DNA of 34,024 nucleotides from Candidatus Dojkabacteria bacterium (GCA_016929645.1 JAFGIK010000080.1:1-34024); one strand, 5' to 3'; positions 1 to 8,305 are shown, numbered from the stretch's first letter. Program-made: numbers and translations. Notes: generated by a model from the letters alone, not told the origin.

Positions 1-93
1 ATTGATAGGTTAGATCTCTCAATTCTCGCAACTGGTCCCATTTTTGTGAACCATGTAGGTGGGCATTATCTACCCGATGAGTAGAGTATCACA

Positions 94-122
94 TTGATTA
101 AAAGATCAGTTTGTTGTATAAT
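94..122 (+). promoter_or_regulatory. Candidate sigma-70 promoter for DEAD-box helicase
   Basis: TTGATT (94-99), 17-nt spacer, TATAAT (117-122), upstream of the helicase ORF. Confidence 0.55.
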
Positions 123-361
123 AGCCGCGAATTAAGAAAAGAATCTTAATACTTCGATTATTACACCATTTGTAAAAACGTCGGAGTTTTGCCTCCGATA
201 TGATTTCCCATAAAGATTTTCATTCGATATAAGGCTTATTGTCGAGATAAATCGACTCAATTTCTTTTCGCATTCGCCACCTTTGGTGGTAATTGCATGC
301 ATGAGCACGATTTTTATCTTATAAAAAGCCATGACATTGATTAAATTTAATAAACATAGTT

Positions 362-1678
362 TTGAATAATAATTACAAAAGCAAAAACAACTCAACATAT
401 GAAGGGTATCCAAGGAGAAACAAGTCCTATGGAAACTCTCAACATAATAATAGACAAAGCTCTGGAAATTCTTCGAACAACAGATTTTATGGAAATTTTA
501 GACGTCAAGGTGGCCGTAATAATGGCCGTAGAAATAACAGGAGACCAGGTTTCAAGTTTAATGAAAGTATGTTCATTAAGAAAGCATGCACAATCACAGA
601 AGAAATTTCATATAAATCACATTTTGTATTTGAGGATCTTGATGTTAATACAACCTTGAAAAAGAATATAAGGGCAAAAAAATTTGATATCCCTACTCCA
701 ATTCAAGATCAGGCAATTAAGCCAATTATTGAAGGAAAAGACTTACTTGGAATTGCTGATACAGGAACAGGTAAAACAGCAGCATTTCTGATCCCATTGA
801 TCGATAGGACAATCAATGATCAAAACAATAAAACTTTGATCATGACTCCAACACGAGAACTTGCAGAGCAGATAAATCAAGAAATGCAAACATTAACAAG
901 AGAACTACGAATATATTCAGTCCAATGCATTGGTGGAAATAATATTAAAAACCAAATTTTTGGACTAAGAAAAGGATGTAATTTTGTAGTAGGAACTCCT
1001 GGACGATTGAAGGATTTGTTTGATCGAAAAGTTTTAAATTTATCAATTTTCAACGCTGTTGTTATTGATGAAGTTGATAGAATGTTAGATATGGGTTTTG
1101 TAAATGAAATAAAACATTTAATCTCATTCCTTCCAAAAGAGAGACAATCTCTTTGCTTTTCTGCAACAGTAAATACAAAAATTGAAGAAATAATAAATTC
1201 TTTACTTAAACAAGATCGCGTTAAGATTTCTGTAAAAACAGGAGAGACAGCACAAAATGTTGAACAAGATATTGTAAGAATAAGCAATCATGACGAAAAA
1301 CTTTCAAAACTTGAGGAATTGCTGAAAAGATCTGATTTTCAAAAAGTACTTGTTTTCGCTAATACCAAAAGAATTGTAGATCGTCTTGATAAACATCTAT
1401 ACAACAGTGGATTCAAAGTAGAATCTATTCATGGAGATAGAAGACAAAGTCAGAGAAAAAGATCAATAGAAAGCTTCAAGAATGGCCGATCAAAAATATT
1501 GGTTGCAACAGACGTTGCTGCTCGAGGTCTTGATATTAACAACGTTACACATGTCATTAACTACGACATTCCAATGACTTATGAGGATTATATTCATAGA
1601 GTCGGTAGAACTGGCCGTGCCCAAAACAAAGGACTCGCATTGACTTTTGTTGAAAATAATATCTTAAGCTCAAGGTAG
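362..1678 (+). CDS. DEAD-box ATP-dependent RNA helicase with Asn/Arg/Gly-rich N-terminal extension
   Basis: Q-motif region (FDIPTPIQDQAI), ADTGTGKTAAF (Walker A), TPTRELAEQ, VIDEVDRMLD (DEVD variant of DEAD), FSATV, HRVGRTGRA; TTG start as given by ORF track. Confidence 0.93.
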   Translation: MNNNYKSKNNSTYEGYPRRNKSYGNSQHNNRQSSGNSSNNRFYGNFRRQGGRNNGRRNNRRPGFKFNESMFIKKACTITEEISYKSHFVFEDLDVNTTLKKNIRAKKFDIPTPIQDQAIKPIIEGKDLLGIADTGTGKTAAFLIPLIDRTINDQNNKTLIMTPTRELAEQINQEMQTLTRELRIYSVQCIGGNNIKNQIFGLRKGCNFVVGTPGRLKDLFDRKVLNLSIFNAVVIDEVDRMLDMGFVNEIKHLISFLPKERQSLCFSATVNTKIEEIINSLLKQDRVKISVKTGETAQNVEQDIVRISNHDEKLSKLEELLKRSDFQKVLVFANTKRIVDRLDKHLYNSGFKVESIHGDRRQSQRKRSIESFKNGRSKILVATDVAARGLDINNVTHVINYDIPMTYEDYIHRVGRTGRAQNKGLALTFVENNILSSR

Positions 1679-1699
1679 ATTTCGTGTTAATATTAAGGT

Positions 1700-1945
1700 G
1701 TGTCTATCTACTCTTTCATAAAGCACAGACAAATTGGAATATGCGGCCTTTCCTGCAGACTATGCCCTAATTTCCAAACTACAGCAGCAAGCAAATGCAA
1801 TGGGTGCGAAAGTAGTGATAGAATATCCATCGGATTTCCATTTATAACTTGCGCAGTAAAAAAAAAGTCGAATTCTGCTGGGATTGCGATGAAAACAAAA
1901 CATGCACAAAATGGAAAAGTCATAGAATTTTCAAATATTGAATTG
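1700..1945 (+). pseudogene. DUF3795-like Cys-rich protein remnant, frameshifted in a 9-A run and truncated
   Basis: Frame 1 reads ICGLSCRLCPNFQTTAASKCNGCES...FITCAVKKK; the Cys pattern continues in another frame after A9 (1858-1866) as VEFCWDCDENKTCTKWKSHRIFKY*. Confidence 0.6.
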
Positions 1946-1968
1946 CGTTTATAAAGCTTGATTACCCC

Positions 1969-1997
1969 TTGCTTTATTTTCGAACCCGAAGTATACT
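1969..1997 (+). promoter_or_regulatory. Promoter of TetR-family gene
   Basis: TTGCTT (1969-1974), 17-nt spacer, TATACT (1992-1997). Confidence 0.6.
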
Positions 1998-2013
1998 GAG
2001 CATGTACTCAGTA
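1994..2013. promoter_or_regulatory. Palindromic operator candidate for the TetR regulator
   Basis: TACTGAG-CATGTA-CTCAGTA, perfect 7-bp arms, overlapping the -10 and 10 bp upstream of the ATG. Confidence 0.6.
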
Positions 2014-2023
2014 ACAAACAATC

Positions 2024-2599
2024 ATGCGAAATAAAGAATTAACTCGAAAAAAAATAATAAAAACAGCAACAAAACTCTTTGTAAAAGATGGTTTTTTGAA
2101 AGTTTCGACCCTTGATATTGCAAAAAAATCTGAAATTGCTCATGGTACAGTATTCTTTCACTTTTCAAATAGATCAGACCTAATCGTGTCATGCATTTAT
2201 GATGTTATGGGTAAACTTGCAGATGAACTTAATGAAAAGTCTCGAAATTCAGAAGATGTTGAGGAACTTTGTGAAATCTTTCTAAAACAAATATTTAATT
2301 ATAAAAAATTCTACAGCAGATTAATAAAGGATATCCCTCACCTACCAATAAAAGTACAAAGAATGGTATTTGCTTCAATGAGCGCATTTTCAATTCACCT
2401 TGTAGATACAATTGAAAATGCGCAAAAAAATGGCAATATCCGAAAATTCGACCCAAAGTATGCAATGTTCTTCTGGTTTGGAACAATCAACTACATATTT
2501 ACATATTCGGAAATGCTAGGAACTGAAGAATTTAATGAAAACAATAAAAAAGAGTTGATAAGATTTTTCATGGCCTCTCTTAGAAATACAAATTATTAA
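2024..2599 (+). CDS. TetR/AcrR family transcriptional regulator
   Basis: N-terminal HTH: RKKIIKTATKLFVKDGFLKVSTLDIAKKSEIAHGTVFFHFSNRSDLI. Confidence 0.9.
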   Translation: MRNKELTRKKIIKTATKLFVKDGFLKVSTLDIAKKSEIAHGTVFFHFSNRSDLIVSCIYDVMGKLADELNEKSRNSEDVEELCEIFLKQIFNYKKFYSRLIKDIPHLPIKVQRMVFASMSAFSIHLVDTIENAQKNGNIRKFDPKYAMFFWFGTINYIFTYSEMLGTEEFNENNKKELIRFFMASLRNTNY

Positions 2600-2628
2600 T
2601 TTTATTTAAATTTTTATATTTATATTTT

Positions 2629-2892
2629 ATGCAGGCAAATCAAAAAATGTGTGTCGTATGTGGAATGCCTCTTGTAAAAGTTGAGGATTACCCAGAAGGA
2701 GCAGACACCAATGTTGTCGATTGGTGCAAATATTGTGGCACAAAGGATAATATGAATTCGTACGAGCAGGCACTCAAAGGGATGACCGAATTCATGATGA
2801 AGAGCCAGGGTATGACAGAAGAGCAGGCTAAGAAAGCTGCTGAAGAGGCACTGAAGAACTCAGCTGCATACAAGGACGGAAGATTGAAGTAA
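2629..2892 (+). CDS. Small zinc-ribbon protein
   Basis: CVVCGMPLVK...WCKYCGT (two CxxC pairs) as in putative zinc-ribbon domain proteins. Confidence 0.75.
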   Translation: MQANQKMCVVCGMPLVKVEDYPEGADTNVVDWCKYCGTKDNMNSYEQALKGMTEFMMKSQGMTEEQAKKAAEEALKNSAAYKDGRLK

Positions 2893-2930
2893 AAGCTGAT
2901 TTTGTATCCGCAAGAATGCGATTTTGTTGA

Positions 2931-2957
2931 TAGGGCGCCATTGAAAATGGCGCCCTA
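2931..2957. terminator. Strong hairpin between convergent genes, probable bidirectional terminator
   Basis: TAGGGCGCCATT-GAA-AATGGCGCCCTA, perfect 12-bp arms; no strong T-tract on either side. Confidence 0.6.
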
Positions 2958-3012
2958 CTACAACTACAACCAATCAACGGTCAGACATACAATAAACTCC
3001 GAAATAAATACT

Positions 3013-3438
3013 CTACACTATTTTAAATTTCCTCGAATAAACTCGCTCTACATTCTCGCCCCAACCTTCACCAATAGCACGACGATCCTCTTTTACATAA
3101 GGAATAAAAATGCGATAGCACCCTGGATTTGCCCAAACACTAGCACTTGCGTCTTTATTCATCACTTTACCGTCCCAGTATACAGAAAAATTACAGCCCG
3201 GCTTTAACTCTGTAAAATCATGAGAAGCTAAAAACCAGTCGCAAGGTGCAGAGTATCGCACAACATGACCATCGCAAGTTTCTATCTCAAAGCAAGACAT
3301 ACCGCAATTTACATGTTTGGCATACCAAATCGAAGAATTCAAATTATTTGTTAATGTTATATTGACAGGATAACCGGAACTATATGTGTTCAGATCCAAA
3401 TCTAATACGATATTAAATTCTAACTTATTATTAACCAT
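3013..3438 (-). CDS. Hypothetical protein, probable beta-sandwich fold
   Basis: ORF 142 aa; alternating hydrophobic beta-like pattern (YPVNITLTNNLNSSIWY..., FSVYWDGKV..., GCYRIFIPYV); ATG at 3438 preferred over the GTG at 3441. Confidence 0.6.
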   Translation of the reverse strand: MVNNKLEFNIVLDLDLNTYSSGYPVNITLTNNLNSSIWYAKHVNCGMSCFEIETCDGHVVRYSAPCDWFLASHDFTELKPGCNFSVYWDGKVMNKDASASVWANPGCYRIFIPYVKEDRRAIGEGWGENVERVYSRKFKIV

Positions 3439-3563
3439 CACAGAATTTTTTTAAAATCGATATTTTTCATACAAAGTATAAAATACAAAAAACAAACATA
3501 ATTATTGTATTAGTATTTGATTCGTTCAAAACATTCAACAACAGAAGAGCTCATTGTATAGCT

Positions 3564-3899
3564 TTATGATTCTGGCTCAAAAACCTGTGTAAACAAAGTT
3601 GACATACCTCCTTCATCATATTGGGCTTGTTCTGCCGCAGTTTGGCCAATCGCTTGCATTAACTCTGTATTTTGACTAATGGCTGATCGAACTTTTGGAT
3701 CATTAGCAGCTTGTGTGATAAGCTCGGAAAAAACGCCAACTCTGAGACTTGCAGGATCCGTTAACCAAGATTGAAGTACTCGGACTTTCTGTTCAATAAT
3801 TCGGTCTAGATCAGGATTTCCTGTAGCTTCAATTCCGCACTCTCTTAACAAGTCTCTATGAGCCGCAAAAAAATCGAATAATCTATCCATAAAAATCAT
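3564..3899 (-). CDS. Hypothetical protein, possible paralogue of the adjacent ORF
   Basis: ORF 111 aa, no overlapping alternative; shares a segment pattern with 3938-4303. Confidence 0.6.
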   Translation of the reverse strand: MIFMDRLFDFFAAHRDLLRECGIEATGNPDLDRIIEQKVRVLQSWLTDPASLRVGVFSELITQAANDPKVRSAISQNTELMQAIGQTAAEQAQYDEGGMSTLFTQVFEPES

Positions 3900-3937
3900 A
3901 AAATAAATTTAAATAATAAAGCAAAACCTTTCATAAG

Positions 3938-4303
3938 TTAATCAACAAAACCATGTCTCTTAAGAGAAAAGTACAAACCAGTGTCTTTAGGATCAAGATC
4001 ATTCCAACGTGCAAGTTTATCATTATATTCCAACAACCAAGTAACATACTCAGGGTTACCATTTAAAGCAGCTCTAATTCGTCTATCGTCAGAACTTGAC
4101 ACCAATTCACTTACAGCGCAAAAAAGCCTATATTCAATAAGCTCGTTAACACCAGGATTGGCAGTACTAGAAAGTGCACCTGCAGCGTCTTGCGTTTCAA
4201 TGAGTAATCTAAATAACTCACCATCAAAGTAGCGATCACCTGTACGGCTAAAACCAAGCAATGAGAGTATGTCTGTTGGAGATAAATTGTCGGGATTTAC
4301 CAA
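3938..4303 (-). CDS. Hypothetical protein, possible paralogue of the adjacent ORF
   Basis: ORF 121 aa with TTG start one codon after an in-frame stop; TTGACT-16-TATACT promoter upstream. Confidence 0.6.
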   Translation of the reverse strand: MVNPDNLSPTDILSLLGFSRTGDRYFDGELFRLLIETQDAAGALSSTANPGVNELIEYRLFCAVSELVSSSDDRRIRAALNGNPEYVTWLLEYNDKLARWNDLDPKDTGLYFSLKRHGFVD

Positions 4304-4323
4304 TTATTTTAATCAAAATAATT
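4302..4323. promoter_or_regulatory. Palindromic operator-like site overlapping the start of the 3938-4303 gene
   Basis: AATTATTTT-AATC-AAAATAATT, perfect 9-bp arms, between predicted promoter and start codon. Confidence 0.4.
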
Positions 4324-4337
4324 AAACTATAGGACCA

Positions 4338-4365
4338 AGTATACCAAAAATAGTCCTACAGTCAA
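4338..4365 (-). promoter_or_regulatory. Promoter for 3938-4303
   Basis: Minus strand TTGACT (4365-4360), 16-nt spacer, TATACT (4343-4338). Confidence 0.55.
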
Positions 4366-4519
4366 GGTTAAGCCTATATCTTATGATACAAGTACTTTAA
4401 CAAATTCACAACCTTTGCTATAGTAGAATACGTCCCCGAAAATAAGTAAGACAAACTGCCGCGAAACCAATTGTTACTTTAACTTATGGGTACAATAAAA
4501 TTTGACTTGTTAATATAAA

Positions 4520-5488
4520 ATGAGCGTACTTACCCCGGCAGTACCGTTTGATCTCGATTTAGACCATGCAGATGAAGAATTACCAGGAGTATTCAGAATT
4601 AAACCTGGTGAACAACAATCTTCAAACATATTCACGAGGAGACAATTCAATAGAAATCCCGATTCAACACAAAACCAAACAGAGGATAGTTCATTCTTTC
4701 CGCCTGGAGCCGCAGAACTAGAAAAAGCACGTATCACTTATTCAAGAATTTTGGCAACACACGAAATCAACGCCTGGAGTTGCCATAATCAAAAAGATAG
4801 AATCGGTTTAGTTTACAACATGGTAATGATATATCAGTATTTTTACGGAGCATCTGAAAAAGCAGCTTTTACAGCAGCAAGAGGATTGACAGAAGCTGCG
4901 TGGAAACATGATGCCGCTGAAAAAACAGAAGACCATTCAACAACAGACGAATTAGATGACAAAGAAAAAGATATATTATTAAAACAAGCTGAAGCTCAAT
5001 GGAACAAAGTTTTACTAATACTTCAAAATCATTACTTTGTAATATTCAGTAGTAAGTGGGAAAATTTATTTACTAATCAAAAAATAGCGGAAAAAGCAAA
5101 AAAAATGGGTCTATATGACTGCCAAAGGTGGAGGGATCACCACCACAGAGATTATCAAAAAGTCAAAGAGGACATGGCCAAAATGTATGAAACCGCATTC
5201 AATATTAGAGCAGAAATAGCATATCCATTAATGACCTATGTTGAATGGGCACTTAGATTTCACGATTATGCAGAGCATATAGATGCAGAGATGGGAGAAG
5301 TTCCATTCACAATCGTAGATGATGATCCAGAATCTTCAAATACCATAAATACTCTATTAGAAAACGGATACCCAGGATGCAAAGATGACTACGCCCAAGC
5401 AGATTCATGGTGGAATCGTGCAACAGTACTAATGGCAATTCATTATTTTTTAACATTAAATTATATACATAACGCACCCCAAACATGA
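4520..5488 (+). CDS. Hypothetical 322-aa, probably alpha-helical cytoplasmic protein
   Basis: Long ORF; stop overlaps the next start (ATGA at 5485-5488); no family recognised. Confidence 0.75.
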   Translation: MSVLTPAVPFDLDLDHADEELPGVFRIKPGEQQSSNIFTRRQFNRNPDSTQNQTEDSSFFPPGAAELEKARITYSRILATHEINAWSCHNQKDRIGLVYNMVMIYQYFYGASEKAAFTAARGLTEAAWKHDAAEKTEDHSTTDELDDKEKDILLKQAEAQWNKVLLILQNHYFVIFSSKWENLFTNQKIAEKAKKMGLYDCQRWRDHHHRDYQKVKEDMAKMYETAFNIRAEIAYPLMTYVEWALRFHDYAEHIDAEMGEVPFTIVDDDPESSNTINTLLENGYPGCKDDYAQADSWWNRATVLMAIHYFLTLNYIHNAPQT

Positions 5489-7551
5489 TTTTTGATCAAA
5501 TTTTTCGACCAAAGCCCCAAGATTCATTAAATTCCATACAAGGAGTCCAGCTAAGTACCATAAATGATATTTCAGCTCTCTTAAACACAAAATCATCTCT
5601 TGAAAATACACTTAAATCAATTGCTCAAATCATTCCAAAGGTTTTAGGATGTAGATATGTCGGAATATTAATGCTAAAGAGTCATAAACATTCAGAGTAT
5701 AGATTTAGCCTTTCTACTACATCGATGCCAGCAACGCTTAACAGATTTGTAAAAAAAGCTGTTGGAGGAAATCTTAATGGATTGCCATATGTAATCAAGG
5801 GAAAAACAAGCATATTTGCCAAATCCGTAAAATCAAAAAAAATTGAATATACAAAAGATCTATATCAAAGTTTCCTTCCAATCATGCCAAAATCTCTTGC
5901 TTCGGCACTAGATTCAATAATCGCTAAACATATGCAGTTACTTGTTAGTATTCCGTTATTAGTAAATGATGAAACCCTTGGTGTTGTAGCTCTCGGTTGG
6001 AAAAACAAATACATAACAGACTCTGATAGGGTTGTAATGTCAACATTTGCAAATTTGGCATCAACAGCAATCCATATATCAAGATTATTTGAAGAAAAAG
6101 AAAAAGCTATTTTAGCAATAAAAGAGCAAAACTCAAACCTTCGATCTATTTTCAATCTCGTAAAAGCATTAAATCAAACCTTTAATAGCGACGAGGTAGC
6201 CAAAAAATCAATGAATGGTCTCCCTCAAAAGAAGTTTTTAATCGGAGGAATTTTATGTTCATACAATGCAAAAGAAAAAACGATTCAGGTTTGGACAATA
6301 ACAAAAAATAAATTGTCGGAAAAAGTCTCAAAGTTAGTCCGAGGTTTCAGTCAATACATAAAACATACAGATCATCCTGATTTTAAAAATGATATTTATG
6401 TCAGAGCTATTAAAACTAAATCCCCAGTATCAAGTACTGATATGGAAGAAATCTTAAGACCTATCCCTAATATATTTTATCCAACAATTCAAAAGATTTT
6501 AAAAATTAAGTCAGTCGTTGCCTATCCTGTCGTTAGTGAAAAAAATAAGGCTATTGCCGTAGTTTCGTATTTTATTAGGGATGAGCTATATGAAGATTTA
6601 TCTTATGATAAGAAAGAATTACTTTCTACGTATACTAATCAAATATCAATAGCACTCGGAAACGCAATATTTTTCCAAGGTCAGAGAAAAGCTGTTTTGG
6701 AACTAGACAAAAAAATCAGCGCTCTAAAGGAGGCCCGAAGAAAAGAACGAGATATCATAGATATCATGGGTCACGAGCTTCGTACCCCTATGAGTATAAT
6801 TCAGCTTAGTCATAAATATATTAGAGAAAAAATACTTCCAAAGGCTATGGAGAATCGTGATCCTACAAGTTTAGAAAAGCTTGAAAAATACCAAGATAGG
6901 CTAGAAGAAAGCATAAAAAGAGAAATTTGCTTACTTGAAACACTATCTGGAGTAACTAAAGTAGATAACGGTAAACTTGAACTGAGAAAAGAGCCTGTCA
7001 ATATCCTGGAAATTATCGAAACAGGAATACAGGAACAAAAGAAAAATGCGGAAGAAAAAAACTTACGCTTATCTTTTAAAAAGCCAGGTAAAAACAAAGT
7101 TACCCCTGAGGTGAACGCTGATAAAGTACGAATTCAACAAATATTTGATAATTTACTAAGTAATGCAGTCAAATATACATCAAAAGGAGGAGTAAAGGTG
7201 ACCGTTGATAACGATTCAGATTATGTAAAAGTTGACGTACAGGACACTGGTGAAGGTATTCCAGAAGAAGCAATCAAAAATCTAGGGAAAAAGTTCTTCA
7301 GAGTAAATCAGTATATTAAAGATAGCAAAGAAGCAGGTAAAGAAATTGTTCGTCCAGGCGGTACAGGATTAGGATTATATCTTACTTTTTCATTAGTCAA
7401 GGCCCATGGAGGAAAAATATGGGTTGAAAGCCAAGTTGGAAAAGGTAGCATATTTCATTTTACAGTTCCTGTTTACAAAAACCATATATCAGATAACAAG
7501 TCGAAATCCACAGAAAGAGATGTATTTAAAAGGTACGGATTAAAAAAATAA
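5485..7551 (+). CDS. Soluble sensor histidine kinase with two GAF-like domains
   Basis: HisKA H-box MGHELRTPMSIIQLS; N-box NLLSNAVKYTSKGG; DTGEGIPEEA; GGTGLGLYLTFSLVKAHGGKIWVES; two GAF-like N-terminal segments; no obvious TM helix. Confidence 0.9.
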   Translation: MIFDQIFRPKPQDSLNSIQGVQLSTINDISALLNTKSSLENTLKSIAQIIPKVLGCRYVGILMLKSHKHSEYRFSLSTTSMPATLNRFVKKAVGGNLNGLPYVIKGKTSIFAKSVKSKKIEYTKDLYQSFLPIMPKSLASALDSIIAKHMQLLVSIPLLVNDETLGVVALGWKNKYITDSDRVVMSTFANLASTAIHISRLFEEKEKAILAIKEQNSNLRSIFNLVKALNQTFNSDEVAKKSMNGLPQKKFLIGGILCSYNAKEKTIQVWTITKNKLSEKVSKLVRGFSQYIKHTDHPDFKNDIYVRAIKTKSPVSSTDMEEILRPIPNIFYPTIQKILKIKSVVAYPVVSEKNKAIAVVSYFIRDELYEDLSYDKKELLSTYTNQISIALGNAIFFQGQRKAVLELDKKISALKEARRKERDIIDIMGHELRTPMSIIQLSHKYIREKILPKAMENRDPTSLEKLEKYQDRLEESIKREICLLETLSGVTKVDNGKLELRKEPVNILEIIETGIQEQKKNAEEKNLRLSFKKPGKNKVTPEVNADKVRIQQIFDNLLSNAVKYTSKGGVKVTVDNDSDYVKVDVQDTGEGIPEEAIKNLGKKFFRVNQYIKDSKEAGKEIVRPGGTGLGLYLTFSLVKAHGGKIWVESQVGKGSIFHFTVPVYKNHISDNKSKSTERDVFKRYGLKK

Positions 7552-7645
7552 ATCAGAAAAAGTTCCTATTTGATTAAATGCCCCATAGAAAACAAAAACA
7601 TGATATAGTATAATCATTACAAACAATTTTACTTCTTGTCATGTA

Positions 7646-8264
7646 ATGAAAATAGAGATAACTGGCTCAACTAATGGAATACATGAACAATCCAACCCTA
7701 GACAGCAGGCGTCAGTTATTGGCTCTCAAGCAGCCGCTGTATGCTACTCGGCTGATGGATGGAGAGCCATATTAGGAGAAAATCCCACATAAACAGGGCA
7801 AAGAATCGATAGAACTCTTAGAGATGGTCACGATTCAGTTTACGAGCGTACAGTATTCACATTCAATATTGAGGGTATTCCTAAATTTCTCGCAATGATT
7901 TTAAACAATGAACCACCATACTCAACATCCGAACGATCAGCGCGATACACAAAAATGGATTAATGATATCTCATCTTTAGAGCAAGTATTCCCTCAAGGA
8001 ACAATGATCAGAATAAAGGAACAAGGAACCGCAGATAGATTTATCTGGAAATTGCAACAAAGACTATGTGGGCGAGCGCATCCTGAAATAATGCAACAAG
8101 CCAAACGTACGCTTGAGGAGTATATTGCAGCTACAAAAAAAAGTCATCCGCACATCGCTGCTCGACTCAGCCAGTATAATAATGTACCAAAGTGTACGTT
8201 TCCAAATACCTCATGCACCTCCCCTTGCTCTTGGGGCAAAAATGCTTTAAAAAGGAATATATAA
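7646..8264 (+). pseudogene. thyX: FAD-dependent thymidylate synthase (ThyX) pseudogene
   Basis: ATG at 7646 reads ...ILGENPT*TGQRIDRTLRDGHDSVYERTVFTFNIEGIPKFLAMILNNEPPYSTSERSARYTKMD* with in-frame TAA at 7790-7792 and 7961-7963; the 3' part continues in another frame (7908-8264 ORF) as TADRFIWKLQQRLCGRAHPEIMQQAKRTL. Confidence 0.72.
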
Positions 8265-8305
8265 GGGAATAGTCCCGAAATCTCAGAAAATACCAAGCAC
8301 CTTGA

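Noticed and set aside
132-413. 93-aa minus-strand ORF upstream of the helicase
   Set aside because: Lies in the helicase leader, Cys/Phe/Ile-rich composition, no family resemblance.
877-1287. 136-aa minus-strand ORF
   Set aside because: Antisense to the DEAD-box helicase core; shadow ORF.
2902-3207. 101-aa plus-strand ORF
   Set aside because: Contains the terminator hairpin and is antisense to the hypothetical gene at 3013-3438.
7908-8264. 118-aa ORF as an independent gene
   Set aside because: Its 5' part is out of frame across the ThyX core and its 3' part carries the ThyX C-terminus; better explained as part of a thyX pseudogene.
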